NCBI GenBank assembly: GCA_949288735.1
Contig: CASELE010000016.1
Coordinates: 1 to 37,315, forward strand
DNA length: 37,315 nucleotides
Source: an uncultured Alistipes sp.
GTDB taxonomy: Bacteria > Bacteroidota > Bacteroidia > Bacteroidales > Rikenellaceae
Direction: 5' to 3'
In this document: piece by piece, positions 7,776-18,076 of the stretch
Numbering within the stretch: position 1 is the stretch's first letter
Layout of the letters: every line of letters starts with the position of its first letter
Translations under genes and position numbers: made by a program
Notes under the pieces: generated by a model
What the model was told of the DNA's origin: nothing
Databases searched by the model: none
What the model saw: the letters and a program-made list of their open reading frames with translations, nothing else

Positions 7776-8840
7776 ATGAGTTTCAAGATACTGGCTATCA
7801 ACCCGGGCTCCACCTCGACGAAGGTGGCCCTTTTCGAGGACGAAAAACCCTCGCTCGAACTCACCCTGCGCCATCCGGCCGAAGAGATCGCCCGCTTCAC
7901 CACGGTAGCCGACCAGCTTTCGTGGCGCCGCGGTCTGATTCTCGATGCGCTGAAGGAGAAAGGGTTCGACATCCATGAACTCTCGGCCGTCATCGGACGC
8001 GGCGGACTCATCAAGCCCATTCCGAGCGGCGTATACGAGGTGAACGATGCCATGCGTCACGACCTGGTTCACGCCCAGATGGAGCATGCCTCGAACCTCG
8101 GCGGCCTCATCGCCGACGAGATTGCCCGCGAAGCGGGCGTGAAGGCCTACATCGCCGATCCGGTGGTCGTGGACGAGTTGCAGGATATCGCCCGCATGAG
8201 CGGTCTGCCCCAATGTCCGCGCCGTTCGATCTTCCATGCGCTCAACCAAAAGGCCACGGCCCGCAAGCACTGCGCGAAGATGGGGTGGCGTTACGAGGAC
8301 GTGAACCTCGTCGTAGGACACCTCGGCGGCGGCATCAGCATCAGCGCCCATGACCACGGCCGCGTCGTGGATACGAACAACGCCCTCAACGGCGACGGGC
8401 CCATCGCGCCCGAGCGCTCGGGCACGCTGCCCGCCGAGGCACTCGTCGAGCTCTGCTACTCGGGCAAGTACGAGAAGGGCGAGATCATGAAGCTGCTCGC
8501 CGGCAAGGGCGGCATGGTGGCCCACCTGGGTATCAACTCCGTACAGGAGCTCTGCGAGAAGGCCCCCGGCAATCCTCAGTATCAGCTCTTCGTACGCGCC
8601 ATGAGCTACACCATCGCCAAGGCGATCGGCGGCATGGCCGCAGCGCTCAAGGGGAAGGTGGACGCCATCATCCTCACGGGCGGCATCGCCTATAACGAGC
8701 CGGTAGTAGAGATCGTGAAGGAGCACTGCTCGTTCCTCGCTCCTATTGCCGTATACCCGGGCGAGAACGAACTCGAATCGCTGATGCAGAATGCGCTGGC
8801 CGTACTGCGCGGCGAGCGCGAACCGCAGGTCTACGCCTGA
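7776..8840 (+). CDS. buk: Butyrate (branched-chain acyl) kinase
   Basis: Buk transfers phosphate from butyryl phosphate to ADP, giving ATP. The 354-residue protein carries the ASKHA N-terminal loop INPGSTSTKVALF, the GRGGLIKPI block, HLGGGISISAHDHGRVVDTNNAL, and the C-terminal ILTGGIAYNE. It is the last gene before a strong terminator, so crcB-ackA-ptb-buk reads as one unit. It shares fold ancestry with ackA but has the shorter Buk length and motifs. Confidence 0.95.
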   Translation: MSFKILAINPGSTSTKVALFEDEKPSLELTLRHPAEEIARFTTVADQLSWRRGLILDALKEKGFDIHELSAVIGRGGLIKPIPSGVYEVNDAMRHDLVHAQMEHASNLGGLIADEIAREAGVKAYIADPVVVDELQDIARMSGLPQCPRRSIFHALNQKATARKHCAKMGWRYEDVNLVVGHLGGGISISAHDHGRVVDTNNALNGDGPIAPERSGTLPAEALVELCYSGKYEKGEIMKLLAGKGGMVAHLGINSVQELCEKAPGNPQYQLFVRAMSYTIAKAIGGMAAALKGKVDAIILTGGIAYNEPVVEIVKEHCSFLAPIAVYPGENELESLMQNALAVLRGEREPQVYA

Positions 8841-8862
8841 CGCGCAGCGACGACGCACGAAA

Positions 8863-8906
8863 GAAGCGCGGGGCTCCCGGACAGGGAGTTCCCGCGCTCT
8901 TCTTTT
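8863..8906 (+). terminator. Rho-independent terminator after buk
   Basis: Stem AGCGCGGG / CCCGCGCT is extended by CTCCC / GGGAG with a small internal bulge and a short loop, and is followed by the T-rich TCTTCTTTT. It lies 22 bp after the buk stop. Confidence 0.85.
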
Positions 8907-8956
8907 CACGCCGCTCTTCGGTCAGGCAACCGCACCCCATGCACAGCCGCCTGCCA

Positions 8957-10453
8957 CTATGCTGCTCCGCCCCGCACCACACGACGCACCGTATCGAGCG
9001 TCTCGCGGAATCCTTCGAGCCGGAAGAGAGCCGAGAGGGAGAGATAGACCGCCACGCCTGCGGCCACCTCGGCAACCAGCCGCCACGCCTGCGGTTCGAC
9101 CAGAAACGCCACACCCCGCACAGCCCCGTACATGGCCGCCGTAACGGCGGCGACAGGGAGCAGCGTTCGCACGAGGCGACGGAGCGGAAGGGCCGCGAAA
9201 CGGCGTGCCGCCACAACGTTGAGCAGCGCCTCGACGCACGACATCGCAACGAGCGCCCAGACCACGGCTATCACGCTGCGGAACAGCGTCGCGGCAAGCA
9301 GGAGGGTCATCACGAGTTTCTTGACCACTTCGAGACGCATGATGATGCGGCCGTCGCTCTTCACCTTGAGCACGTTGTAGGCCACCTGCGCGACGGGATA
9401 GAAGAATCCGGCCAGACAGACCGTCCGGAAATAGGGCACCGTAGGCAGCCACTTCGCGCCGACGAGCACCTCGAAGAGATCTTGCGCCACGGCAATCATG
9501 CCCGCCATGACGGGAAAGAGGGCGAAGGCCACCACCAGGACGACCTGACGATAGCTCTCCGCGAACTTCGACGGTTCGTCCGCCACACGGGCCAGAGCGG
9601 GGAAAGTCACGCCCTGCACCGCCTGCATCGATGCCTGGAGCGGCTGGTCGCGGAGTTTGACCGCCTGATCGAAAAAGCCGAGCACCGTGGGCGAATGGAG
9701 CCGCCCGATGAAGAACTGCGGCAGCTTGTTGTAGAGCATCGATATGAGGTCGGTGGCCATCAGGCTGAAACTGTAGGGAGCCATGCGCCGCAATGCGGCG
9801 CCGTCGTAGCACCACGAGGGGCGCCAGCCGCTGCGCCACCACAGGAGCAGCGCCCGCACGGCCATCGTCAGCACGCGCTGCGCCACGATGCTCCAGACGC
9901 CGCAGCCGGCCACCGCCATACCCACTGCCGCGACGCCCGCCGCGAGGTTGGCCAGAAAGGTAACCTTTGACTGAAGCGCAAACCGGAAGCGTCGCGTAAG
10001 AATCACCTGCTGGATGACACAAAGGGCATTGACCGGAAGAATCAGAAAGAAGACGGGCGCCGTACGCGCCAGTTCGGGCATCGCGTAGTATGAGGCGACC
10101 AGCGGCGCCAGCGCCACCAGCAGGGCGTAGAGCGCCCACGAGACCACGATACTGAAGCGGAAGACCGATCCCAACTCCTCGGGCGTGGGTTCGGCCTTGC
10201 GAATAAGCGTCTGCGAAAAGCCGCTGTCCACGACGATGAGCGCCACCGACGAGATGGCCGTCAGGATAGCCACCACGCCGAAATCCTCGGGCACGAGCAG
10301 CCGCAGCACGACGATGCTCACCCCCAGTTGCAGTAGCATGGAACATCCCTTCTCGGCAACGCTCCACGCCACGCCGCGGGCTACCCTGCTCTTCAGCGCC
10401 CCCTCGCCGGCGGGCGTCCCGCACTGCTTCATCGCCTCATCGTTCCGGGCCAT
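8957..10453 (-). CDS. Polysaccharide flippase (Wzx-like, MOP superfamily)
   Basis: This 498-residue protein has some 12-14 hydrophobic helices spread over its whole length. The N-terminal region (VAWSVAEKG, VLRLLVPEDFGVVAIL, DSGFSQTLIRK) is characteristic of WzxC-type lipopolysaccharide or exopolysaccharide flippases. These move undecaprenyl-linked oligosaccharides across the inner membrane. It starts 12 bp after pyk, so it appears to be the last gene of an aroQ-pyk-flippase unit. The transported glycan cannot be deduced, and no polymerase or glycosyltransferase genes lie next to it. Confidence 0.88.
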   Translation of the reverse strand: MARNDEAMKQCGTPAGEGALKSRVARGVAWSVAEKGCSMLLQLGVSIVVLRLLVPEDFGVVAILTAISSVALIVVDSGFSQTLIRKAEPTPEELGSVFRFSIVVSWALYALLVALAPLVASYYAMPELARTAPVFFLILPVNALCVIQQVILTRRFRFALQSKVTFLANLAAGVAAVGMAVAGCGVWSIVAQRVLTMAVRALLLWWRSGWRPSWCYDGAALRRMAPYSFSLMATDLISMLYNKLPQFFIGRLHSPTVLGFFDQAVKLRDQPLQASMQAVQGVTFPALARVADEPSKFAESYRQVVLVVAFALFPVMAGMIAVAQDLFEVLVGAKWLPTVPYFRTVCLAGFFYPVAQVAYNVLKVKSDGRIIMRLEVVKKLVMTLLLAATLFRSVIAVVWALVAMSCVEALLNVVAARRFAALPLRRLVRTLLPVAAVTAAMYGAVRGVAFLVEPQAWRLVAEVAAGVAVYLSLSALFRLEGFRETLDTVRRVVRGGAA

Positions 10454-10465
10454 CGGACTACCCGA

Positions 10466-11932
<1,467 letters not shown>

Positions 11933-11972
11933 TCGATCCATATCACACCTATACTAACCGTTGTTTGACTGC

Positions 11973-12410
11973 TCATCGTTCCTCTTCGCCGAGCCGCAGC
12001 AGCGCCTCGACACCCAGCTCGTAGGAGAGCATGCCGAAACCCGCAATCGACCCTGCCGCCACGGGGGCCAGCAGCGACACGCGGCGGAACTCCTCGCGGG
12101 CCGCGATCTGCGAAAGATGCACCTCGACGACGGGAAGGCGTACCGCCTCCACTGCATCGCGCAGCGCCACCGAAGTGTGAGTATATCCTCCGGCATTGAG
12201 CACCACGCCGTCGCACGACTCCTCGGCCCGCTGCAACGCATCGATCAACTCGCCCTCCACGTTGGACTGGAAGTAGGAGAACTCCGTTCCGGGATGGAGC
12301 ACGCGCAGCCGTTCCATCAACGCATCGAACCGTTCCGTCCCGTAGACCTGCGGATTGCGACGGCCCTGCAGGTTGAGATTGGGGCCGTTGAGAATCAGAA
12401 TCTTCTTCAT
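11973..12410 (-). CDS. aroQ: 3-dehydroquinate dehydratase, type II
   Basis: AroQ removes water from 3-dehydroquinate in the shikimate pathway. The 145-residue size is normal for the dodecameric type II enzyme. It begins MKKILILNGPNLNL, with the catalytic Tyr in PQVYG, the NAGGYTHTSVALRDA substrate loop and the catalytic His in EVHLS, then AREEFR. It diverges from thiL across a short AT-rich gap and is followed by pyk and a flippase gene. Confidence 0.95.
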   Translation of the reverse strand: MKKILILNGPNLNLQGRRNPQVYGTERFDALMERLRVLHPGTEFSYFQSNVEGELIDALQRAEESCDGVVLNAGGYTHTSVALRDAVEAVRLPVVEVHLSQIAAREEFRRVSLLAPVAAGSIAGFGMLSYELGVEALLRLGEEER

Positions 12411-12450
12411 GGGTATCGGAGGCAGCCTTGCGGCGCCCGCTTTTCGGCGG

Positions 12451-12458
12451 CAAATATA
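12451..12458 (-). promoter_or_regulatory. -7 box of aroQ
   Basis: TATATTTG on the minus strand is 40 bp before the aroQ ATG. The -33 element is not clear. It lies back to back with the thiL -7 box. Confidence 0.5.
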
Positions 12459-12480
12459 GCGATATTTCCCCGATTATCGG

Positions 12481-12488
12481 TATCTTTG
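12481..12488 (+). promoter_or_regulatory. -7 box of thiL
   Basis: TATCTTTG lies 57 bp before the thiL ATG. No good -33 TTTG is present at the expected spacing. Confidence 0.55.
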
Positions 12489-12545
12489 CCGACGGGTGAA
12501 TCGCCGCCGGAGCGGACCGCAACACTCCCACCCACCCTCGCGCAC

Positions 12546-13490
12546 ATGACCGAATTCGGACTTATCGACCATATCCGCACGCTCTGCGCCGCACTGCCCG
12601 ACGCCGGGTTCGAAGGCATCGGCGACGACTGTGCCGTCCTGCCCGTAGGGGGCAACGAATCGCTCGTATTCACTACCGACCTGCTCTGCGAGGGAATACA
12701 CTTTCTGCGGCACTCCGCAGAACCCCGCACGCTGGCAGGCAAGGCCCTCGCCGTCAATCTGAGCGACGTGGCCGCCATGGGGGCCCGGCCAATCGCAACG
12801 CTTCTGTCGCTCGCCCTTCCCGCCGATGCGACGGGAAGATGGGCCGAAGAGTTCGTCGCCGGCTACTGTGCCGCCTCGGAACGGTGGAAGACGGCACTCG
12901 TGGGAGGCGACACCACCTCGGCCGAGCGACACATCACAATCAGCGTCACGGCCATCGGCCGCGTATCCGACCGCTGTCTGAAACGGCGCAGCGCCGCCCG
13001 CTCGGGCGACGCCATACTCGTCACCGGAACGCTGGGCGCATCGGGAAGAGGGCTGCGCGACCTGCTGGAAGGCCGGCCCGACACGGAGGCGGCCCGCATA
13101 CACCTCTCGCCCGAACCGCAAATCGAAGAGGGTCTCTGGCTCGGCGGCCGCACGGAGGTACACGCCATGATGGACCTGTCGGACGGTCTGGCCTCGGACA
13201 TCCGCCGCATCCTCGCCGAGTCGCATGCGGGAGCCGAGATCGACCTCGAACGGATTCCCGTAGCCGAAGGTTCCGATCTCGAGACGGCCCTCTGCGGCGG
13301 CGAGGACTACCGGCTGCTTCTCACGGCCGACGCCGCGCAGACGGAGCGTCTGTGCGCCGACTTCCACGACCGTTTCGGCCGGACGCTCCATCGCGTCGGG
13401 CGTATCACCGGGCCGACGGACGGGAGGGCCCTCTGGCTGCGCGGCGGCGAGCCGCAACCGCTCGACTACGCCGGATTCGAACACTTCTGA
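12546..13490 (+). CDS. thiL: Thiamine-monophosphate kinase
   Basis: ThiL phosphorylates thiamine monophosphate to the active cofactor TPP. Although the frame is open further upstream, the ATG giving MTEFGLIDHIRTL is the real start: it follows the promoter and gives 314 residues, the family size. Motifs: GIGDDCAVL, TTDLLCEGIHF, GDTTSAERHITISVTAIG, MMDLSDGLASD and CGGEDYRLL, all parts of the PurM-like ATP-binding fold. No TPP riboswitch precedes it. It is a single-gene unit convergent with the hpt-queE-ftsB operon. Confidence 0.94.
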   Translation: MTEFGLIDHIRTLCAALPDAGFEGIGDDCAVLPVGGNESLVFTTDLLCEGIHFLRHSAEPRTLAGKALAVNLSDVAAMGARPIATLLSLALPADATGRWAEEFVAGYCAASERWKTALVGGDTTSAERHITISVTAIGRVSDRCLKRRSAARSGDAILVTGTLGASGRGLRDLLEGRPDTEAARIHLSPEPQIEEGLWLGGRTEVHAMMDLSDGLASDIRRILAESHAGAEIDLERIPVAEGSDLETALCGGEDYRLLLTADAAQTERLCADFHDRFGRTLHRVGRITGPTDGRALWLRGGEPQPLDYAGFEHF

Positions 13491-13614
13491 CCCGTTCCGT
13501 CCGCCATCGCGGGAGACGGCCGGACCATCGGGCGGTCCCGCTACGGCCGGAAAACGAGTAAATAAAACGGAAGGAGTTCGGGAAAACGCAGGGTACTCTT
13601 CTGCAGCCCGTACG

Positions 13615-13890
13615 CTAATCTTCCAGAATATAGACCTCCTCACCTCGCCGCTGCATGCGGTAGTGTTCTCGGGCATACTCCTCGAGACAGTCGTCGTAGC
13701 GAAGTCTTTCGAGCAGGAGACTGTCTTCGGCGATGCGCCGCAGGTACTCCCGTTTCTCGCGTTCGAGTCCGGCGATCTGGTGCCGGATGCGGACGGCGTG
13801 CAGCAGGTTGCGGCCCACGACAAAGACCGTGAAGACGAGAATGATGCACGTCATCACGATCCAGAATCGTTTGCCCGCATGCCATCCCAT
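13615..13890 (-). CDS. Septum formation initiator family protein (FtsB/DivIC-like)
   Basis: A 91-residue protein with one transmembrane helix (roughly residues 8-28, IVMTCIILVFTVFVVG) followed by a coiled coil (residues 33-65, with the QIAGLEREKREYLRRIAED heptads) and the short conserved tail CLEEYAREHYRM. This matches FtsB/DivIC, the bitopic divisome protein that pairs with FtsL/FtsQ. It is 13 bp after queE and the last gene of the hpt-queE operon. Function is inferred from topology and family, not proven. Confidence 0.85.
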   Translation of the reverse strand: MGWHAGKRFWIVMTCIILVFTVFVVGRNLLHAVRIRHQIAGLEREKREYLRRIAEDSLLLERLRYDDCLEEYAREHYRMQRRGEEVYILED

Positions 13891-13903
13891 GGGTCGGCTC
13901 CGC

Positions 13904-14542
13904 TTAGGGAATGTTCAGGTACTTGTGGGTCTGGAGCGAGATACGCCAGCGCGGATGCGCCTTGACATACTCCACGATACGCGTAGTCATCCGCTCCGCC
14001 GCACCCCACTCGGGCTGGAGCGAAAGGCGGCAGTCGGGGCGCACGAGTGCGGCCTGCTCTTCGGCCCAGGCAAAATCCTCGTCGCAGGAGACGACCGTCT
14101 TCAGCTCGTCGGCCTGAAGCGAGAGTTCCGGACGCGGGGCGCAGTGACGCTTGGGCGAGAGACAAATCCAGTCGAACGAGCCGCTCAGCGGCTGCGTCCC
14201 CGAGGTCTCGAGCAGAATCTCCACGCCCCGGCTGCGGAGTATCTCCGTAAGGGGGCCGAGCGGATGAAGCAACGGTTCGCCGCCCGTGATGACAACGCAG
14301 CGCGCCGGTGTGGCCGTCACGCGATCGGCGATGGTCCCGACCTCCACGAGCGGATAACGCTCCGCAGACCACGTATAGGCGGCATCGCACCACGGACACC
14401 GCACGTCGCATCCGGCCAGCCGCACGAAATAGGCGGCACGGCCCGTATGGAACCCTTCGCCCTGAATCGTATAGAAGTCTTCGACGAGCGGCAGCAGACG
14501 GCCTTCCGCCGCTGCGCGCCGCCGCGCATCCAGTTCGGTCAT
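13904..14542 (-). CDS. queE: 7-carboxy-7-deazaguanine synthase
   Basis: QueE is a radical SAM enzyme making the deazaguanine core of queuosine from 6-carboxytetrahydropterin. The 212-residue protein has the N-terminal EDFYTIQGEGFHTG signature, the iron-sulfur cysteines C45-x3-C49-x2-C52 in GCDVRCPWCD, and the SAM-contacting VITGGEPLL. The shortened size is typical of QueE. Its ATG overlaps the hpt stop by 4 bp. No queC, queD or queF is present here and no preQ1 riboswitch is visible, so the gene is unlinked from the rest of its pathway. Confidence 0.95.
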   Translation of the reverse strand: MTELDARRRAAAEGRLLPLVEDFYTIQGEGFHTGRAAYFVRLAGCDVRCPWCDAAYTWSAERYPLVEVGTIADRVTATPARCVVITGGEPLLHPLGPLTEILRSRGVEILLETSGTQPLSGSFDWICLSPKRHCAPRPELSLQADELKTVVSCDEDFAWAEEQAALVRPDCRLSLQPEWGAAERMTTRIVEYVKAHPRWRISLQTHKYLNIP

Positions 14543-15108
14543 GCCTGCCCCTCCCCCGTCACCACGTAGACATCCTTCAGATTGCGGCCCAGCTGGTCGT
14601 AGTCGAGACCGTAGCCCACGATAAACTCGTTGCCGATCTCCAGCGCCCGGTAGTCGATGGGCACCTGCCGCGAATAGGAGCCCGGCTTGAAGAAGAGGGT
14701 GCAGACCGCAATGCTCGCGGGACGGAGCCCTTCGAGCTCGCGCACCATGTGTTCGATGCTCTCGCCCGTATCGACGATATCCTCCACGATCACCACGTGA
14801 CGCCCCTCGATGGAGCCGTTGAGTCCGATGAGGCTCTTCACCTTGCCCGTCGAGGAGGTGCCGCTGTAGGAGGCGAGCTTCACGAAGGAGAGCTCGCAGT
14901 CGAACTCGAGCTTCTTCATCAGGTCGCTCAGGAACATGAAGGCCCCGTTGAGCACGCCTATGAAGAGCGGTACGGGTCGTTCGGCATAGTCGGCATTGAG
15001 GCGGGCGGCGACGGCCGTAACGGCCTCGTCGATCCGCTCGGCGGGAATCATCACTCGGAAAGTCCGGTCGTGCAGGCGGACAAACTCGCGGTTCTCTGGA
15101 TTGCGCAT
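14539..15108 (-). CDS. hpt: Hypoxanthine phosphoribosyltransferase
   Basis: Hpt salvages hypoxanthine/guanine with PRPP. The preferred ATG gives MRNPENREFVRLHD and 189 residues; an upstream in-frame ATG lies beyond the promoter and is rejected. Motifs: IGVLNGAFMFLSDL and the PRPP loop VVIVEDIVDTGESI, followed by FFKP and EFIVGYGLDYDQLGRNL. It heads the three-gene operon with queE and the FtsB-like gene. Confidence 0.94.
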   Translation of the reverse strand: MRNPENREFVRLHDRTFRVMIPAERIDEAVTAVAARLNADYAERPVPLFIGVLNGAFMFLSDLMKKLEFDCELSFVKLASYSGTSSTGKVKSLIGLNGSIEGRHVVIVEDIVDTGESIEHMVRELEGLRPASIAVCTLFFKPGSYSRQVPIDYRALEIGNEFIVGYGLDYDQLGRNLKDVYVVTGEGQA

Positions 15109-15125
15109 GGTTCGGATTTTGTGTG

Positions 15126-15133
15126 CAAAATTA
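15126..15133 (-). promoter_or_regulatory. -7 box of hpt-queE-ftsB
   Basis: TAATTTTG on the minus strand is 17 bp before the hpt ATG, implying a very short leader. The -33 element is not clear. Confidence 0.45.
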
Positions 15134-15202
15134 ACGATTTGTGCGCAAGATGGCACCCGGCATCCCCCATTTTTTCACGGCGTACGCCGGAGCATCCGGC
15201 CG

Positions 15203-15235
15203 AAAAGCAGGCGGCGGCCCCGCAGAGCCGTCGCC
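15203..15235 (-). terminator. Possible terminator of the nadE-rnf operon
   Basis: On the minus strand, 19 bp after the rnfA stop, GGCGACGGC pairs with GCCGCCGCC (one mismatch), followed by CTGCTTTT. The T-run is short. Confidence 0.45.
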
Positions 15236-15254
15236 GAAAGAGAGTCAGACAAAG

Positions 15255-15833
15255 CTATACCAGCCCCGAGAAGCCCATGAAGGCCATAGCCAGGATGCCG
15301 GCGGTAATGAGGGCGATGGGGACGCCGCGGAAGGCTTCGGGAACGCCGACGAATTCGAGCCGTTCGCGGATTCCGGCGAAAAGGGTCAGCGCCAGAGCGA
15401 AACCGATGGCCGTAGCCGTCGAATAGACGACCCCCTGCAACAGGCTCAGCTCTTTCTGTATCATGAGAATCGCCACGCCGAGAACGGCACAGTTGGTGGT
15501 GATCAGCGGCAGGAAGATACCCAACGCCTGATAGAGGGCGGGAGAGACCTTCTTGAGGATGATTTCGACCATCTGCACGAGGGCCGCAATAACGAGAATG
15601 AAGACGATCGTCTGCATGTACTCGATATGCAGCGGGGCGAGTATGCACTCCTGAATCAACCAGACCAGCACCGACGAGAGAGCCATGACAAAGGTGACGG
15701 CGGCCCCCATGCCGAGCGAGGTCTCGACCTTTGACGAGACGCCGAGGAAGGGACAGATGCCGAGGAACTGCGCCAGCACGACGTTGTTCACGAAGATGGC
15801 GCCGACGATGATTGCAAAGTACGAAAGTTCCAT
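15255..15833 (-). CDS. rnfA: Rnf complex subunit A (RnfA/RsxA)
   Basis: RnfA is one of two antiparallel homologous membrane subunits of the Rnf ferredoxin:NAD+ oxidoreductase and helps hold an intramembrane iron-sulfur cluster. The 192-residue protein has six hydrophobic helices and the signature [17 protein letters not shown] near the N-terminus, including the conserved cysteine (GIC). The second half-site is [16 protein letters not shown], which holds the matching cysteine. It is the last gene of the operon, 5 bp after rnfE. Confidence 0.96.
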   Translation of the reverse strand: MELSYFAIIVGAIFVNNVVLAQFLGICPFLGVSSKVETSLGMGAAVTFVMALSSVLVWLIQECILAPLHIEYMQTIVFILVIAALVQMVEIILKKVSPALYQALGIFLPLITTNCAVLGVAILMIQKELSLLQGVVYSTATAIGFALALTLFAGIRERLEFVGVPEAFRGVPIALITAGILAMAFMGFSGLV

Positions 15834-15838
15834 AGCCT

Positions 15839-16423
15839 CTATTTCTTAGCCAGTTTGTTGAATACCGCCATCAGATAACCCAGCACCAGGAAGGCGCCCG
15901 GAGCGAGTACGAAGGTGAGGGGCATATAGCCGGCTATGCCGAGCGGCACCCCGAAGATCGAACCGCTGCCGAGAATCTCGCGCACCGAACCGATTACCGT
16001 AAGCGAAAGGGTGAAACCCAGGCCGATGCTCACGCCGTCGAGCGCCGAATCGAAGGGCCCGTGTTTCGAGGCGAAGGCCTCCGCGCGTCCCAGTATGATA
16101 CAGTTCACCACGATGAGCGGGATGAAGACTCCGAGCGACGCGTAGAGACCCGGCACGAAGGCCTGCATGAGCATCTCGATGACCGTGACGAACGAGGCTA
16201 TCACGACGATGAAGGCCGGGATGCGCACCTTGTCCGGAATGAGGTTCTTGATGAGCGAGATGCCCACATTCGAGAGAATCAGCACGGCCATCGTGGCCAA
16301 ACCCATGCCCATGCCGTTGGCCGCCGAGGTGGTCGTGCCGAGCGTGGGACACATGCCGAGCACCAGTACGAAGGTCGGATTCGTACGGATGGCTCCGGCC
16401 AGTACGCTGCGTATTCTATTCAT
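15839..16423 (-). CDS. rnfE: Rnf complex subunit E (RnfE/RsxE)
   Basis: RnfE is the paralogue of RnfA, with inverted topology. The 194-residue protein carries [15 protein letters not shown] with the cluster cysteine and [18 protein letters not shown] with the second one, in a six-helix layout. Its start overlaps the rnfG stop by 8 bp, indicating translational coupling. RnfA and RnfE together should form the membrane core of the pump. Confidence 0.96.
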   Translation of the reverse strand: MNRIRSVLAGAIRTNPTFVLVLGMCPTLGTTTSAANGMGMGLATMAVLILSNVGISLIKNLIPDKVRIPAFIVVIASFVTVIEMLMQAFVPGLYASLGVFIPLIVVNCIILGRAEAFASKHGPFDSALDGVSIGLGFTLSLTVIGSVREILGSGSIFGVPLGIAGYMPLTFVLAPGAFLVLGYLMAVFNKLAKK

Positions 16424-17090
16424 GGTCGCCTCCTTTCTCCATTACGTCCGCAGTGGTCGCCGTAGCTCCCGTAGCCGCATCGGATGCCCCCGTGGCCGCG
16501 TCCGACGGCATCTCGCCGAGCGCAACGCTCCGGTAGGCCGTCCATGCACGGTTCACCGCTTCGCACCAGGCCCGCGACGAAATCGTCGCTGCGGTCAGCG
16601 CATCCACGTCGCCGCCGTCCTTGCGCACGGCGATACCGCCCTCCACGAGCTGCATCCGAGCCGGATTTCTGCCCCTGACACTCGCGAGCAGCGGATTGTC
16701 CTCTTCGGCCATCCGCGTTCCCAGTCCCGGCGTCTCGGTCTGTTCGAGCACATCGATATTCTCCACCGTACCGTCGGGATCAAAGCCCACCATGAGGCGC
16801 ACGGGACCGCTGAAGCCGTTGTTCGACGCTGTCTCGACGGCATAGCCCGCCACCGCACCGTCCGCGTCGGTGGCCGTATAGACCGTGACGGGCACGCCCG
16901 AAAGGGTCATCGTATCGGTCTTGGTCGACTCGAACGGAGGCAGGACACGGCCGAGCGACTCGACCACCGCGGCGGCCCGCGCCCCTGCGATGGGTCCCGC
17001 GGTAATACGGTAGACGATACCGACGACCGCCGACGAGACAAAGGTGATGACGAAGAGCACCGTCACCATGTTGGATAGCGTGCTTTTCAT
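16416..17090 (-). CDS. rnfG: Rnf complex subunit G (RnfG), covalent FMN protein
   Basis: The real start is the ATG overlapping the rnfD stop by 4 bp, giving 224 residues; open frame upstream of it is antisense noise. One N-terminal helix (residues 8-28) anchors a periplasmic FMN domain. ETPGLGT is at 119-125. The flavin-attachment site reads TAAT at 166-169 followed by ISS, where most RnfG proteins have SGAT or TGAT, so T169 is the expected FMN-linked residue but the Gly is Ala. The C-terminus has a duplicated SDAATGA unit. Confidence 0.93.
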   Translation of the reverse strand: MKSTLSNMVTVLFVITFVSSAVVGIVYRITAGPIAGARAAAVVESLGRVLPPFESTKTDTMTLSGVPVTVYTATDADGAVAGYAVETASNNGFSGPVRLMVGFDPDGTVENIDVLEQTETPGLGTRMAEEDNPLLASVRGRNPARMQLVEGGIAVRKDGGDVDALTAATISSRAWCEAVNRAWTAYRSVALGEMPSDAATGASDAATGATATTADVMEKGGDHE

Positions 17091-18058
17091 GGGAGAATCT
17101 CTACCTTTTTCTTGTGCACGCCGAAGCGCCGCGGCCGGACATATTTGTCGATCAGCGGTGTTACGGCATTCATGATGAGTATGGCGAACGACATCCCTTC
17201 GGGATAGTCGCCCCACAGGCGGATGCACATCGTAAGCGCTCCGATACCGACGGCATAGACGATACCCCCGCACCGTGTCATCGGCGAAGTGGTATAATCC
17301 GTAGCCATGTAGACGGCGCCCAACATGGCACCGCCGGCCAGCAGATGGAAGAGCGGAAACTCCCAGAGCGCCGCGCCCGACCAGCCGCGTCCCAGCGCGA
17401 CGCAGAGGGCAAAGAGAAACATAGTGGCGAAAATCGTCACGGGGACATGCCACGTGATAACCCTGCGCCAAAGCAGATAGACGAATCCGACCAGCAACGC
17501 CGCGGCCGCCACCTCGCCCATCGAACCGGCCACGTCACCCACGAATAGGGCCCCCAGGTCGGCACCGGCGAAGAGCGGACTGTACTTCATCGCCGCCAGC
17601 GGTGTCGCCCCCGAAAAGGCGTCGGTCGCAAACGAGGTCATCTGCACCGGATAGGCGAAGAGCAGGAAGACACGCCCCACGAGCGCCGGATTGAAGGGGT
17701 TCCGGCCCAATCCGCCGAAGGTCATCTTGGCGACGGCTATCGCCACGAAGGCGCCGATGGCGACGATCCACCACGGAATCGTCACGGGCAGATTGAAGGC
17801 GAGCAGCACGCCCGTCACGACGGCCGAGAGATCGCCTACGGTCGAAGGACCGCGGACGATGAAACGCCGGATGAGATACTCGAACCCCACGCAGCAGACG
17901 ACAGATAGGGCCGTCACGGCGAGCACCCGCCAACCGAAAATCCAGGTCGAGACGAGCAGCGCCGGAAGCAGCGCCACCAGCACGTCGCGCATGATCGACC
18001 GTACCGGGCGGGGAGACTGCACGTGCGGCGAAGGGGCCGCAATCAGGTTATTTGCCAT
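17087..18058 (-). CDS. rnfD: Rnf complex subunit D (RnfD), covalent FMN membrane protein
   Basis: RnfD is a polytopic membrane subunit (about nine or ten helices in 323 residues) with a covalently bound FMN on its outer loop. The attachment motif SGAT is at residues 149-152 in TDAFSGATPLAAMK, so T152 should carry the flavin. The block GGLGRNPFNPALVGR (residues 115-129) and the C-terminal MNAVTPLIDKY are family hallmarks. It lies 18 bp after rnfC and overlaps rnfG. Confidence 0.96.
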   Translation of the reverse strand: MANNLIAAPSPHVQSPRPVRSIMRDVLVALLPALLVSTWIFGWRVLAVTALSVVCCVGFEYLIRRFIVRGPSTVGDLSAVVTGVLLAFNLPVTIPWWIVAIGAFVAIAVAKMTFGGLGRNPFNPALVGRVFLLFAYPVQMTSFATDAFSGATPLAAMKYSPLFAGADLGALFVGDVAGSMGEVAAAALLVGFVYLLWRRVITWHVPVTIFATMFLFALCVALGRGWSGAALWEFPLFHLLAGGAMLGAVYMATDYTTSPMTRCGGIVYAVGIGALTMCIRLWGDYPEGMSFAILIMNAVTPLIDKYVRPRRFGVHKKKVEILP

Positions 18059-18076
18059 ATATCCCGTTTATTTCGT

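Noticed and set aside
13491..13614. Bidirectional terminator between thiL and the FtsB-like gene
   Set aside because: Only weak stems (GGACC / GGTCC) without T-runs; not supported.
15180..15191. Perfect palindrome CGGCGTACGCCG downstream of rnfA
   Set aside because: Short, without a T-run in the right direction; probably chance in GC-rich sequence.
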